Assembly (NCBI RefSeq): GCF_017976235.1
Contig: NZ_JACVHC010000002.1
Location: forward strand, 558,001 to 622,000
Source: Pseudomonas anatoliensis
GTDB taxonomy: Bacteria > Pseudomonadota > Gammaproteobacteria > Pseudomonadales > Pseudomonadaceae
DNA length: 64,000 bases
Direction: 5' to 3'
Shown here: piece after piece, positions 37,263 to 46,360 of the stretch
Numbering within the stretch: the stretch's first letter is position 1
Layout of the letters: each line of letters begins with the position of its first letter
The notes under the pieces: generated by a model
The model's input: the letters and a program-made list of their open reading frames with translations, nothing else
What the model was told of the DNA's origin: nothing
The model's database searches: none
Program-made: the position numbers and the translations under genes

Positions 37263-37292
37263 GAAAAAACCCGCATTCGTGCGGGTTTTTTT
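37263..37292 (+). terminator. Terminator after the SDR gene
   Basis: AAAAAACCCGCATTCGTGCGGGTTTTTTT: a seven-pair GC stem with ATTC-type loop and a U-tract. Confidence 0.92.
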
Positions 37293-37437
37293 ATGCGCCG
37301 TGTTCACTTCACTTAAACCACTAAACAATGTGTATCAAATGATTAGAACAGTCGCTTTTGAGGGCGTTGTCGCACAGCCTGTGCGGCGTGGCTGTGATTA
37401 ACTGCCGCCAGCAAAACGGACAGGAGTTTGCTTGCTC

Positions 37438-38838
37438 ATGGAATTGAGAATTGACCGACAGGCAATGGTGCCCGTCGTACAGCAGATTGTTGACGGGCTG
37501 ACTGAGTGGATCCTGCAAAGCGGGGTACCGCCAGACACCCGTTTGCCCTCGATCCGGCAAATCGCCCGGGGTAATCTGCTCAGCCAGTCGTGTGTCGTCG
37601 AGGCGTGCGAACGGCTGGTTTCGCAGGGCGTCCTGACCACCCGCCAAGGTGCGGGGTTTATCGTGGCAGCGTCGCCGTCGACGACGGGCGCAGAGGATGA
37701 GTCCATACCCTTCGAGAGCCGGCTTGCCTGGTGTGATGCGGTGTGTGGGGCCGCGAGTGGTCTGAAGCTTGGCGGCGGCGGTTTGCCGCAGAGCTGGCGC
37801 GAGCCTGACGATCTCAGCTATGCGCTGCGAGAGGTGGCGCGCACCGACATGGCCAGCCTGTTCAACTACAGCACGCCGCTGGGCCTTGCGGCATTGCGTG
37901 AGCAGATCGTCAAACGCCTGAGACTGTTCGGGGTCGAGGCCCGCAGCACGCAGTTGCTTAGCACGTGCGGCGCCAGTCACGCGCTGGATCTGATCGTTCG
38001 AACCTTGTTCAAGGCCGGCGACTGTGTGGTGGTCGAAACCCCCGGTTACGCGCCGTTGTTCGACCTGTTGCGGCTGCACGGGGTACGGATGCTTGAAGTG
38101 CACCGCACACCGAGCGGGCCGGATACGGTCGCGCTCGAGGCGTTGCTGCGCCAGTTTCAGCCCAGTGCATTGTTCATCAACAGCCATCACCAGAACCCCA
38201 CTGGCAGTTGCCTGACGCCGGCGGTGGCGCAGCGCATCGTGCAATTGAGCAAGACTTACGATTTGCGCGTGATCGAAGACGATGTCTACGCCGATCTGCA
38301 CACTGGCAACGGTACTCGACTGGCCGCGCTGGACGATGAAGGGCGAGTGATTTACGTCGGCAGTTTTTCCAAGACACTCAGCAGTTCGATAAGGGTCGGA
38401 TTTGTTCTCGCCGACAGCGAGATTGTTGCGCGGCTTGCCCAGGTCAAGATGATCAGTGGTCTGGGGGCCTCAAGGTTTTCCGAGGCGGTGCTGGCCAACC
38501 TGATGGCAACCGGTGCTTATCGCAAACTGGTGCAGCGCCAGCGGCAACGTTTGAATGCCGATCGCGCCGCGGCGTTGCAGGCATTGGAAGACGCCGATTG
38601 GGAAGTGTTCGGCAAACCGACTGGCGGTTTGTTCATCTGGGCACGTGCGCGGGTGGCGGATCAGGCGCGAGTGCGCGCACAGGCTCAGCGTTGCGGTGTT
38701 TTGCTGTCAGCCCCGGATGCCTTCAGCCCCAGTGGCGAGGGAGGCGACTGGCATCGCATCAACGTCGCTTACGCCTGTGATGCGCGGGCTCGACAGTTTT
38801 TTCGCAATACCGGTTCGGATCGACCTCAAGTGTTCTGA
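37438..38838 (+). CDS. MocR-type GntR/aminotransferase transcriptional regulator
   Basis: Regulator of 466 residues joining an N-terminal GntR winged helix (VQQIVDGLTEWILQ, LPSIRQIARGNLLSQSCVVE, LVSQGVLTTRQGAGF) to a fold-type I aminotransferase domain. The PLP lysine is in YVGSFSKTLSSSIRVGF; the substrate Arg region and HHQNPTGSCLTPA are typical. ATG at 37438 is chosen over TTG at 37432. MocR proteins usually regulate a divergent or adjacent metabolic gene. The adjacent genes here are a leftward-ended SDR unit and a chemoreceptor, so the target is unclear. Confidence 0.92.
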   Translation: MELRIDRQAMVPVVQQIVDGLTEWILQSGVPPDTRLPSIRQIARGNLLSQSCVVEACERLVSQGVLTTRQGAGFIVAASPSTTGAEDESIPFESRLAWCDAVCGAASGLKLGGGGLPQSWREPDDLSYALREVARTDMASLFNYSTPLGLAALREQIVKRLRLFGVEARSTQLLSTCGASHALDLIVRTLFKAGDCVVVETPGYAPLFDLLRLHGVRMLEVHRTPSGPDTVALEALLRQFQPSALFINSHHQNPTGSCLTPAVAQRIVQLSKTYDLRVIEDDVYADLHTGNGTRLAALDDEGRVIYVGSFSKTLSSSIRVGFVLADSEIVARLAQVKMISGLGASRFSEAVLANLMATGAYRKLVQRQRQRLNADRAAALQALEDADWEVFGKPTGGLFIWARARVADQARVRAQAQRCGVLLSAPDAFSPSGEGGDWHRINVAYACDARARQFFRNTGSDRPQVF

Positions 38839-38946
38839 AAACGACGCAGGCGTAGCTTTTTGCCATTATTCCGATGCCAGAGACTTGTGCTCGTTCATGG
38901 CCATTGCGACTCTTCGTCAACTGACTTTGGCAGGGGACTACGCGCA

Positions 38947-40911
38947 ATGATTTCGGCCGTGCAAGGACGTTTTGCCAACCTCGGTATGGCGAAAAAACTG
39001 GGTATCGGGTTTGTGCTGGTTTTGCTGCTGACCGCACTGGTGGCGGCGATTGGCGTCTGGTCCCTGCAAACCATCAGCCACCGATTTGACGGGCTGAAAC
39101 AGATGTCCTCGCTCAATAGCGGCCTGCTCAAGGTTCGATTGCTCGAGCAGGAGTATGCCTTGCGCGGTAATCCGAAAACGGCCGATGCCTTGCGTGAGGG
39201 CGTGGATGGCTTGATTGCCCTGGCCAACGAGCTCAAGGCGCAATCGCCTGCCAACGTCACGGTAATGGCGGATGTCGAGCAGTCGTTGGGCGCCTATCGC
39301 AAGGCGTTCGACGAGTTTGTCTCGTTGACCCAGGCCAAGGATCTGGCGCTGGAAATGGCCAGTTGGTCAGTCTCAAGCGTGGCCAACAACCTCGACGTGT
39401 TGCAGGCCGGGCTGGCGGATGACGGTGCCTATACCCTGAAGGACACCGAAGGCAAGGACGGTGCGCAGTTCATCGAGCAGGCCAGTCAGATCAGCCAGGT
39501 GTCGAGGCTGATGCTGCAAGCGATGAATGAGGCGCGGGTTCGCCTGGATCAGAGTCGCAAGGGCGATGACAGTGGTGGCAAGGGCAATATCGAACAGGCC
39601 GCGCAGGCCCAGAGCCAGGCCGAAGCGCTGAAGTCCTCGGTCAAGGACGATGGGTATCTGACGGTGCTCAATGAGGTCTCGGGGCACATCGCCGGTTTCA
39701 ACGACAAACTGGCCGAGTACACCGGATTGCTCGCACAGGAAAAGACTGTCTACGAGCAATTGCATCAGCGCGCGGCACAAGTGATGGAACGGGTGGATCA
39801 GGCTTACGTTGCCGAGGACGCCGCCATGCAGGCCGAGCTGAAAAAGAACTCGCTGTTGATTGTGGGTTCTTCGGCACTGGCGCTGTTGGTCGGTTTGATT
39901 GCGGCGTGGCTGATTACTCGGCTGATCGTCGCGCCGTTGCGCAGTGTGATCAATGTCGCGCAGCGCATTGCGGCCGGTGATTTGAGTGCGACCGTGGAAG
40001 TCACTCGCCGTGACGAGATTGGCCAACTGATGTTGGCGATGCAGCAGATGGGCGCGGGGTTGAGCACGATTGTCAGTGGGTTGCAGGCTGGTATCGAACA
40101 ATTGGCCAGTTCCGCGCAGTCGCTGTCGGCCGTCACCGAGCAGACCAATCTTGAGGTCAGCAGTCAGAAGGAAGAAACCGAACAGGTGGCCACCGCCATG
40201 AACCAGATGACCGCCACCGTCCACGATGTCGCGCGCAACGCTGAAGAAGCGGCGTTGGCGGCGCAGACGGCGGACGGCAAGGTCGAGAGTGGTCAGCAAG
40301 TGGTGCGCCAGAGCATGGCGCGGATCGAGCAACTGGCGGATTCGGCGAATTCGGCCAGCTCAAGCATCGAGAGTCTCAGTGCCGAAATCCAGAATATCGG
40401 GACGGTGCTGGGTGTGATCAAAAGCGTTGCTGAGCAGACCAATCTGTTGGCATTGAATGCGGCGATCGAGGCGGCGCGGGCCGGGGAGCAGGGCAGGGGC
40501 TTTGCGGTGGTGGCCGATGAGGTTCGCGCATTGGCTCGACGCACGCAGCAATCGACCGAAGAGATTGAGCGGCTGGTCAGTGCATTGCGCTCGGCGGCGC
40601 ATTCGTCGGTGCAGCAGATTCAGAGTAGCGGTGAGTTGGTGGAGCTGGCGGTGAGTGATGCGTTGCAGACTGAGAGTGCGTTGGGGAGTATTGCGGCGGC
40701 GGTTTCGTTGATTCAGCAGATGAATCAGCAGATTGCGGCGGCGGCGGAGGAGCAGAGTTCGGTGGCGGAGGAGATCAATCGCAGTGTGACGAGTATTCGC
40801 GCGAGTGCGGATCAGTCGTCGATTGCGATGCGTGGGAATGCGGCTTCGAGTATTGAGCTGGCGCAGTTGGGGAGTGAGTTGCGGGGGATGGTTGGGCATT
40901 TTCGGCTTTGA
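38947..40911 (+). CDS. Methyl-accepting chemotaxis protein with helical periplasmic sensor
   Basis: Chemoreceptor of 654 residues. TM1 (about 17-38) and TM2 (about 302-323) flank an all-helical ligand region of about 260 residues, the size of HBM (helical bimodular) domains that bind organic acids in Pseudomonas. HAMP ([20 protein letters not shown]) follows, then the signalling hairpin with [20 protein letters not shown] near residue 500. No C-terminal CheR-binding pentapeptide is seen. ATG at 38947 gives a short cytoplasmic N-terminus. It follows the MocR gene by 108 bases. HBM assignment is by length and helix content only. Confidence 0.92.
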   Translation: MISAVQGRFANLGMAKKLGIGFVLVLLLTALVAAIGVWSLQTISHRFDGLKQMSSLNSGLLKVRLLEQEYALRGNPKTADALREGVDGLIALANELKAQSPANVTVMADVEQSLGAYRKAFDEFVSLTQAKDLALEMASWSVSSVANNLDVLQAGLADDGAYTLKDTEGKDGAQFIEQASQISQVSRLMLQAMNEARVRLDQSRKGDDSGGKGNIEQAAQAQSQAEALKSSVKDDGYLTVLNEVSGHIAGFNDKLAEYTGLLAQEKTVYEQLHQRAAQVMERVDQAYVAEDAAMQAELKKNSLLIVGSSALALLVGLIAAWLITRLIVAPLRSVINVAQRIAAGDLSATVEVTRRDEIGQLMLAMQQMGAGLSTIVSGLQAGIEQLASSAQSLSAVTEQTNLEVSSQKEETEQVATAMNQMTATVHDVARNAEEAALAAQTADGKVESGQQVVRQSMARIEQLADSANSASSSIESLSAEIQNIGTVLGVIKSVAEQTNLLALNAAIEAARAGEQGRGFAVVADEVRALARRTQQSTEEIERLVSALRSAAHSSVQQIQSSGELVELAVSDALQTESALGSIAAAVSLIQQMNQQIAAAAEEQSSVAEEINRSVTSIRASADQSSIAMRGNAASSIELAQLGSELRGMVGHFRL

Positions 40912-40964
40912 CGCTTTTGACTTGGCGGCCTTTGGGCCGACCATGTTGTGGGGGTTGGGGTGAA

Positions 40965-41200
40965 TATCCGTTTTTTTTGTGATGGCGGCATAGGGTTCCG
41001 CCCTTACGGCGGGTCACCTTTTCCAAACGCCGAAAAGGTAACCCAAAAGGCTTTGCCCCAACGTTCGGCCCGCTCGCTGGGGCTCGGGGTTCCTTCGCTC
41101 CGGGATCCATCCTCTCAGCCTGCCGACGGGGCCTTGTAGATCAAGAGCTGCAGTCGAGCTAACGCTCATTCTGTTGAGTGGGGCGGCTGCGCCGCGGTGG
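40965..41200 (+). repeat. Long intergenic repeat, copy 3 (internally deleted)
   Basis: Same start as copy 1 (TATCCGTTTTTTTTGTGATG, AGGGTTCCGCCCTTACGGCG) and same end (GATCAAGAGCTGCAGTCGAG, CTAACGCTCATTCTGTTGAG). About 100 bases in the middle, corresponding to the segment between the GATCCGGGGG palindrome arms of copy 1, are missing. Confidence 0.85.
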
Positions 41201-41234
41201 TGCTGCTTGCTGTTTTGCTTGTAGTGGGGACTCC

Positions 41235-41272
41235 CTGTAGGAGCTGCCGAAGGCTGCGATCTTTTGATTTTG
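41235..41272 (+). repeat. Single REP of the TGTAGGAGCTGCCGAAGG family
   Basis: CTGTAGGAGCTGCCGAAGGC plus TGCGATCTTTTGATTTTG with no partner arm, so it is a REP singlet. Confidence 0.85.
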
Positions 41273-41327
41273 CTGTTGCTCTTTGTGTGAGCTGGACAAT
41301 CCCTGGTTGAATGCATCCATCCCAAAC

Positions 41328-41355
41328 TGTAGGAGTGACCCTGCTCGCGATGGCG
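41328..41355 (+). repeat. Single REP of the TGCTCGCGATG family
   Basis: TGTAGGAGTGACCCTGCTCG plus CGATGGCG, related to the pair at 32207 but without a partner. Confidence 0.8.
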
Positions 41356-41403
41356 ACCTGTCATTCACCTTGCTTGTGCAAATGAAACACCAACATCAGC
41401 CCA

Positions 41404-41434
41404 CAAAAAAGCCACCTCTCGGTGGCTTCTCTTT
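41404..41434 (-). terminator. Terminator downstream of the 41447-42217 gene
   Basis: AAAAAAGCCACCTCTCGGTGGCTTCTCTTT: GCCACC/GGTGGC stem. The A-run on the left becomes the U-tract for the leftward gene. Confidence 0.85.
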
Positions 41435-41446
41435 CAGCATCAGCGA

Positions 41447-42217
41447 TCAGTCGTAGATGACTTTTTTCTTCCAGTCCGCATCTGCTTCAGCATCCTTGAG
41501 CCCTGCAGTCAGTTGGTTTTCTTCACCTTCGACCGGGGCGATTTTGTCCATGACCTGGGCGTTGGCGCGAGCCAGCAGTTTTTCCAGGTACTGCAGTTGT
41601 TCGGCATACATCTGCGGGTCTTGCTGTTTGCGCAGGTATTGCACGCCGCGTTCGAAGGCGAGGCGGGCCTGGCCGGGTTGGTTTTGTTGCAGGGACTGCT
41701 GGCCGAGGTTGTTGAAGAACTCGATGTGCAGCAGTACCAGAATGTGGCGGACTTCGCGGATCCAGTGTTTGGCTTCGTTCGGTGGCAGGAAGCCGTCATG
41801 GGCGGCGCGAGTGATCTGGCCGTGCAGGGCTTCGAGGAGGAAGCGTACGTCTTTGGCTTTGGCTTCGGTCAGGATCGGCGCCGGTGGATTGTTGACCGGG
41901 ATCGATTCGCCTTGGGCTACCAGTGCGTTCAGTTCGGTGATGCGGGCTTTGGTGGCGGCGCTGGTTTTCTCAAGGTTCAGCAGGCGCTGGCAGACGTTGA
42001 GTTCCAGGCGGGTCAGCAACAGCTTGAGGGCCGGGGTCATGAACTGGCCGGGGAAGGTCTCGGTCAGTTCGCCGCAACGGCGCAGGCGGTCGTTGAGTTC
42101 GACTTTGGTGCGGGCCTTTTCCAGTTTGTTGTTTTCCACCACATGGTTCATGTAGCCAATGGCGATCAGAATTGCGATCCCGGCTACTACTAGCAGGGTG
42201 ATCATGAGTGGTGTCAC
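41447..42217 (-). CDS. Membrane-anchored helical protein of unknown function
   Basis: Protein of 256 residues with one N-terminal membrane segment (MITLLVVAGIAILIAIGYMN) and a long mostly helical cytoplasmic body that is rich in Leu, Gln and Glu. A TPR-like stretch lies near residues 165-215 (FFNNLGQQSLQQNQPGQARL, AFERGVQYLRKQQ). GTG at 42217 is chosen because AGAGG lies eight bases upstream; an ATG at 42205 is in frame. It resembles conserved Pseudomonas hypotheticals; I do not recognise a function. Confidence 0.8.
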   Translation of the reverse strand: MTPLMITLLVVAGIAILIAIGYMNHVVENNKLEKARTKVELNDRLRRCGELTETFPGQFMTPALKLLLTRLELNVCQRLLNLEKTSAATKARITELNALVAQGESIPVNNPPAPILTEAKAKDVRFLLEALHGQITRAAHDGFLPPNEAKHWIREVRHILVLLHIEFFNNLGQQSLQQNQPGQARLAFERGVQYLRKQQDPQMYAEQLQYLEKLLARANAQVMDKIAPVEGEENQLTAGLKDAEADADWKKKVIYD

Positions 42218-42498
42218 CGGTAAGACCTCTTTATAGGGTTCGCATGCGAGTGTAGTGGTTGGGCATTTATGCGCCTAGCGCCGTTCGACGAGTTGGCGCA
42301 GTGGGTTCTATCTGTATCGGCCATGCACCACTTATATGAATGCTGGCGCATGATATGCAGATTGCCATCACTGTGCGGTGACTATAACGTCTTGGCGACT
42401 GCCGGAATATAGGCGTCAATCGTCGGGCGAAGGAAAAGCCGGAACGGGGCCTGAAAGCAGGTCGAAGTCATTGATTTAAATAAATTTATATCAGGGGG
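42218..42498. other. Intergenic region between the hypothetical gene and the tRNA promoter
   Basis: No gene is supported. The last 40 bases are AT-rich (TTGATTTAAATAAATTTATA) and may be an UP element for the tRNA promoter. A leftward promoter for the 42217 gene must also lie here. Confidence 0.5.
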
Positions 42499-42527
42499 TT
42501 GACGACCCTCCAATCCATCCATAGAAT
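42499..42527 (+). promoter_or_regulatory. Strong sigma-70 promoter for the tRNA operon
   Basis: TTGACG (42499-42504) and TAGAAT (42522-42527) with the ideal 17-base spacer. An AT-rich UP-like stretch lies upstream and a GC-rich discriminator (GCGCGCC) downstream, the pattern of stable-RNA promoters under stringent control. Confidence 0.85.
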
Positions 42528-42588
42528 GCGCGCCACTTACAGCGTAAAGCACACAGCGAAACGCGGTAGGGAGTGAATGTTGTAGTGT

Positions 42589-42664
42589 GTCCCCTTCGTC
42601 TAGTGGCCTAGGACACCGCCCTTTCACGGCGGTAACAGGGGTTCGAGTCCCCTAGGGGACGCCA
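42589..42664 (+). tRNA. tRNA-Glu (anticodon TTC), copy 1
   Basis: 76-base cloverleaf with acceptor GTCCCCT/AGGGGAC, D-loop TAGTGGCCTAGGACA, anticodon stem CCGCC-CTTTCAC-GGCGG, T-arm AGGGGTTCGAGTCCCCT and encoded GCCA end. Identical to copy 2 at 42847. Confidence 0.98.
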
Positions 42665-42666
42665 AT

Positions 42667-42742
<76 letters not shown>

Positions 42743-42846
42743 TTTTTAAACAGCACTGCTTTAGGGCGGGGCTGAGTGAAACCAGAACCAAGTCTTCGGA
42801 TGCGGATCTGGACACCGAAACACACACCATGTGTTCCGGGTAGCGT

Positions 42847-42922
42847 GTCCCCTTCGTCTAGTGGCCTAGGACACCGCCCTTTCACGGCGGTAACAGGGGT
42901 TCGAGTCCCCTAGGGGACGCCA
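42847..42922 (+). tRNA. tRNA-Glu (anticodon TTC), copy 2
   Basis: Same 76-base sequence as copy 1. It lies 104 bases after the first tRNA-Gly; this spacer shows no strong promoter of its own, so it probably belongs to the same transcript. Confidence 0.98.
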
Positions 42923-42925
42923 TTT

Positions 42926-43001
<76 letters not shown>

Positions 43002-43007
43002 ATTTCA

Positions 43008-43041
43008 CAAAAACGCCGCTCAGTGATGAGCGGCGTTTTTG
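43008..43041 (+). terminator. Terminator of the tRNA operon
   Basis: AAAAACGCCGCTCAGTGATG plus AGCGGCGTTTTTG: a strong GC stem with U-tract, seven bases after the last tRNA. Confidence 0.93.
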
Positions 43042-43084
43042 TATGCGCGTTTTATGGATTCTTCTTCCCAAGTATCACGCAGAC

Positions 43085-43121
43085 AAAAAAAGGCCCATCG
43101 ATGAAAGTCGGTGGGCCTTTT
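43085..43121 (-). terminator. Terminator downstream of the LysE-family gene
   Basis: AAAAAAAGGCCCATCGATGA plus AAGTCGGTGGGCCTTTT. The stem GGCCCA(T)CGA/TCGGTGGGCC is flanked by A7 and T4; it serves the leftward operon. Confidence 0.85.
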
Positions 43122-43137
43122 GCGTTGCGGGGGCAAC

Positions 43138-43776
43138 TTACCAGGACAGCATCAGTCGACCGGCAAACAGAATCAGCACGACACCCATGGTGCGTTCGAA
43201 CCAGTGCCCCATGCGCATGAACAACAACCGCACTTTGTTGCTTGAGAAAAACAGCGCGACGATCACGAACCACAGCGCATTCACAAAACACATCCACACA
43301 CCGTAAAGCGCTTGAATCTCCAGCGGTGTGCTGGCGCTGATGATGGTGGTGAATATCGCGAGGAAGAACAGCGTGGCTTTGGGGTTGGTGGCATTAGTCA
43401 GAAAACCGGTACTGAAGGCTTTGAACAGCGTTTGTTCGGCGGCGGGCTCATCGGCGATTTTGTCACCCTCGAGTGTCGATTTCGGCTTGCTGCGCAGCAG
43501 GCTGACACCCAGATACAAAATGTAGGCACCGCCAATCACCTTGGCGACCGTCAACAACCACGGGGTGGTGTGCATCAATGCGCCGACGCCCAGCAAGGTG
43601 TACAGCACATGTACGGAAATGCCTGCGCCGATACCCAGTGCCGTGCAAATTCCCACCAGTCGGCCAAAACGCACACTCTGGCGAATGGTAACCGCGAAAT
43701 CCGGGCCGGGAGCGACCACGGCCAGAAAGTGAATGGTGGCCAGCGCCAGAAACTCGCCCAGGTAGTTCGATAACAT
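43138..43776 (-). CDS. LysE-family amino acid exporter
   Basis: Inner-membrane exporter of 212 residues with about six hydrophobic segments. The family N-terminus AVVAPGPDFAVTIRQSVRFG and the later TNATNPKATLFFLAIF are typical of LysE/RhtB transporters that export amino acids and derivatives. ATG at 43776 lies one base after the oxygenase stop (TGAGATG), so the two are tightly coupled. The product of the neighbouring oxygenase is the natural candidate cargo. Confidence 0.93.
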   Translation of the reverse strand: MLSNYLGEFLALATIHFLAVVAPGPDFAVTIRQSVRFGRLVGICTALGIGAGISVHVLYTLLGVGALMHTTPWLLTVAKVIGGAYILYLGVSLLRSKPKSTLEGDKIADEPAAEQTLFKAFSTGFLTNATNPKATLFFLAIFTTIISASTPLEIQALYGVWMCFVNALWFVIVALFFSSNKVRLLFMRMGHWFERTMGVVLILFAGRLMLSW

Positions 43777-43777
43777 C

Positions 43778-44563
43778 TCAGCTCCAGAAGGTCAGGGGTG
43801 AAGCATTGCCGCGGTAGCCGACAAAGAAGGAAAGGCTCAAGCGCGGATCCGCCACGCCCGGAGTTACCGAGTGCATACAGCGCGAATTGAACATGATGAA
43901 ATCGCCGGGCTCGGGTCGCACTTCGAGGGTGGGCGGGCCGAGCAGTGCCGGATCGATGCCGTAACTGTCGCCGCGCATTTCGTCGAATTGATCCGGCGTA
44001 ATGTCGTCATCCCACATTTGCAACGCGCCGCCCTCGGTCGGCATGTTCAGGTATACGTTGCAGGCAAATTGCGCCTCGAGGCTGCGGGCCTGAAAACTCT
44101 CCGGCGCGTCCTTGGCGAAAATGTCGTGGTGGGCCAGGAAGCACACGCCGGGTTTCACCACGCGCGAAAGGCCGACATACATTTTGCGTCCGTAGAGGTT
44201 TTCCAGATGTGCGCCGGCGGGCCAGGATTCGTCGAGCATGCAGCGGAGTGTGTCGACCGGCGACGAGTAGGGCGCACAGCGCTGACGCAGTTCGGCGATG
44301 TTGCTGGTGGCCCGTTCGAAATAGTCCTCGATCAGTAGCGGCTGGTTTTCCGCTTCATAAAACGCCATGCCGATGCGGCCGATACTCGGTGCGTTGATGT
44401 ATCCCTCAAAGCCTGGCGCAAGAATCTTGTCGCCAATCCGGATCGCCAGCGGCTCGGGCAAAAAGCCTCTGAGGCGGATGGCGAGGACTTCTTCGTTGGC
44501 CAGTTTTTTTATGCACGTCTCATCGAGACGCTCGACGTCTAGCATCATTTTCTTTAGGTCCAT
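43778..44563 (-). CDS. 2-oxoglutarate/Fe(II)-dependent dioxygenase
   Basis: Non-haem iron oxygenase of 261 residues. The facial triad is visible as His 145-x-Asp 147 (FLAHHDIFAKD) and distal His 231 (NSRCMHSVTPG). Arg 241 (DPRLSLSFFVGY) is placed to bind the 2-oxoglutarate carboxylate. The WPAGAHLENLYGRKMYVGLS segment probably shapes the substrate pocket. Such enzymes often hydroxylate free amino acids. It sits between an AlaX-like editing gene (74 bases upstream) and a LysE exporter gene. The substrate is not identifiable from sequence. Confidence 0.88.
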   Translation of the reverse strand: MDLKKMMLDVERLDETCIKKLANEEVLAIRLRGFLPEPLAIRIGDKILAPGFEGYINAPSIGRIGMAFYEAENQPLLIEDYFERATSNIAELRQRCAPYSSPVDTLRCMLDESWPAGAHLENLYGRKMYVGLSRVVKPGVCFLAHHDIFAKDAPESFQARSLEAQFACNVYLNMPTEGGALQMWDDDITPDQFDEMRGDSYGIDPALLGPPTLEVRPEPGDFIMFNSRCMHSVTPGVADPRLSLSFFVGYRGNASPLTFWS

Positions 44564-44637
44564 CTATCGATAGTCAACGGAATCCGCGCGTGCGGTTCCC
44601 CCGCGCCGGCTACTGCGCAGGGCAGCGGCCGAAATGC

Positions 44638-45264
44638 TCAATCCACGCTGTAGTGGACGGACAGCGTGCCTTTCTTCTGTGAAAGGGACGCGATCGTGAC
44701 TGTGCCCAGATCCTTCAGGCTACGTACGTGGGTGCCGCCGCAGCCATAGGCTGGCAGCTCACCAAAACCGATTTCCCGCGCGCCTTCGCGCAGTGACGTC
44801 AAGCGTGGCAGATCGTGTTCGACCCATTGATCGATACCGAGTTGAACGGATTGCGCGTCGACCTCCTGCGCGGCATCGCCCGGCTTGAATTGCACGCGTC
44901 CTTCGTCTGGCCAGTGGTGCGCCTTGATCGGCATCCAGCCCAGAGCCTGAACGAAATGCCCGATCAAATGGCCGGCCGAATGCATGCGGGTGTTAAAGCC
45001 ACGGCGCTGTTCGTCGACGCGGATACAGGTCATGCCGAGCGGTACCGGTCGGTCGACGAAGTGGATGATTCGATCCGGTTCCTGCACCACGCGCAGCACC
45101 AGACTCTCGCCAATCCAGCCGGTGTCACATGGCTGGCCGCCACCTTGCGGATGAAACAAAGTGGCGCGCAGCACTACTGCGAATTCGTTCTCTTGGGGCG
45201 TGCAGTCGAGGACTTCCACATTGGCCTTGAGGTCATCACTATGGAAAAAGAGGCGAAGCGTCAT
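44638..45264 (-). CDS. AlaX-like alanyl-tRNA editing domain protein
   Basis: Free-standing aminoacyl-tRNA deacylase of 208 residues, related to the editing domain of AlaRS. The zinc site is intact: His 95 and His 99 in MHSAGHLIGH, Cys 175 and His 179 in GCGGTHV. The GGGQPCDTG motif near residue 41 is also typical. Such proteins hydrolyse wrongly charged tRNA, classically Ser- or Gly-tRNA-Ala. ATG at 45264 is chosen; a longer open frame extends to 45333 into the divergent promoter. It heads the leftward group with the oxygenase and exporter genes. Confidence 0.9.
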   Translation of the reverse strand: MTLRLFFHSDDLKANVEVLDCTPQENEFAVVLRATLFHPQGGGQPCDTGWIGESLVLRVVQEPDRIIHFVDRPVPLGMTCIRVDEQRRGFNTRMHSAGHLIGHFVQALGWMPIKAHHWPDEGRVQFKPGDAAQEVDAQSVQLGIDQWVEHDLPRLTSLREGAREIGFGELPAYGCGGTHVRSLKDLGTVTIASLSQKKGTLSVHYSVD

Positions 45265-45354
45265 ATTCCATGCCCTGATTAAAGTTTCTATTTTTATTAT
45301 ATGAATCGTGCAATAACGTGATAATCCGTTCAAACATCAAAGGACTTGTGCGCT

Positions 45355-46353
45355 GTGAGCATCAATCTCCCGCTACCACTGCTCGGCGAAATGGCGATTT
45401 TCGTCAAGGTCGTGGAGACCGGCAGCTTTTCTGAGGCCGCGCGCCAGCTCGGTTCATCTCCGTCGGCGGTCAGTCGCAGCATTTCTCGGCTGGAAAAGGC
45501 TCTGGCTACGCGGCTTTTACAGCGCACTACGCGCAAATTGCGGCTGAGTGACGGCGGGGAAGAGGTGTTCAAGCGTTGTCAGGAGATGGTCAGCGCCGCC
45601 AAATCGGTGATGGAGATCAGCGGCCAGTTCACCCATGAAGCCGAGGGCCTGATACGCGTCAGTGTGCCGAAGGCGGTGGGGCGTTTCGTGATTCATCCGC
45701 ACATGCCCGAGTTTCTGCGGCGTTATCCCAAGGTCGATGTAGAGTTGTTGCTGGAAGACCGGCAGGTCGATCTGATTGACGATCATGTCGATCTGGCGAT
45801 CCGCATCACGGATCGGCCACCGGCCGGGCTGGTCGGGCGGCAACTGCTGACCATCGATCATTTGCTCTGCGCTTCCCCGCAATACCTGGCCGAGCACGGT
45901 ACGCCAACGCATCCCCACGATTTGCTCAATCACAGCTGCATTTATCTGGGCGAAACCCCAAGCGATGCGCGCTGGAAATTCAAAAAGGGCACCAAAGCAG
46001 TGACGGTGGGGGTGCGCGGTCGCTATGCCGCCAATCACACCGGCGTGCGCTTGGGTGCGGTGTTACAGCACATCGGTATAGGCAGCCTGCCGTATTTCAC
46101 CGCGCGCTATGCGCTGGAGCAGAAGTTGGTGGTGCAGGTGCTGCCAGACTGGGCGTTCCTGGCTTCATACCATGGTGGGCTGTGGTTGCTGCATTCGCCC
46201 ACGCGCTATCTGCCGCCGAAGTTGCGGGTGTTTATCGACTATCTGGTGGAGTGTCTGGAGAAAGAGCCGACCTTGAGCAAGCCGGGGAAGCCGGGTGGGG
46301 TGGTTAACGCAGCGATGGCGTATGAGTTACCGGAAAGCGAGGGGTTGTTGTAG
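45355..46353 (+). CDS. LysR-family transcriptional regulator
   Basis: Regulator of 332 residues with an N-terminal winged helix (EMAIFVKVVETGSFSEAARQ, SSPSAVSRSISRLEKALATR) and a C-terminal LysR substrate domain (LIRVSVPKAVGRFVIHPHMP onward). GTG at 45355 is chosen because AGGA lies ten bases upstream; TTG at 45346 is too close to it. It is divergent from the AlaX-like gene across 90 bases, so it probably controls that group. The effector may be the amino acid involved. Confidence 0.92.
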   Translation: MSINLPLPLLGEMAIFVKVVETGSFSEAARQLGSSPSAVSRSISRLEKALATRLLQRTTRKLRLSDGGEEVFKRCQEMVSAAKSVMEISGQFTHEAEGLIRVSVPKAVGRFVIHPHMPEFLRRYPKVDVELLLEDRQVDLIDDHVDLAIRITDRPPAGLVGRQLLTIDHLLCASPQYLAEHGTPTHPHDLLNHSCIYLGETPSDARWKFKKGTKAVTVGVRGRYAANHTGVRLGAVLQHIGIGSLPYFTARYALEQKLVVQVLPDWAFLASYHGGLWLLHSPTRYLPPKLRVFIDYLVECLEKEPTLSKPGKPGGVVNAAMAYELPESEGLL

Positions 46354-46360
46354 CGTAAAA

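Larger units (their letters stand above)
40912..41403. other. Repeat-filled intergenic region after the chemoreceptor
   Basis: No gene is supported. The region holds the third copy of the long intergenic repeat (40965-41200), one single REP of the CCGAAGG type and one of the TGCTCGCG type. Confidence 0.75.
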
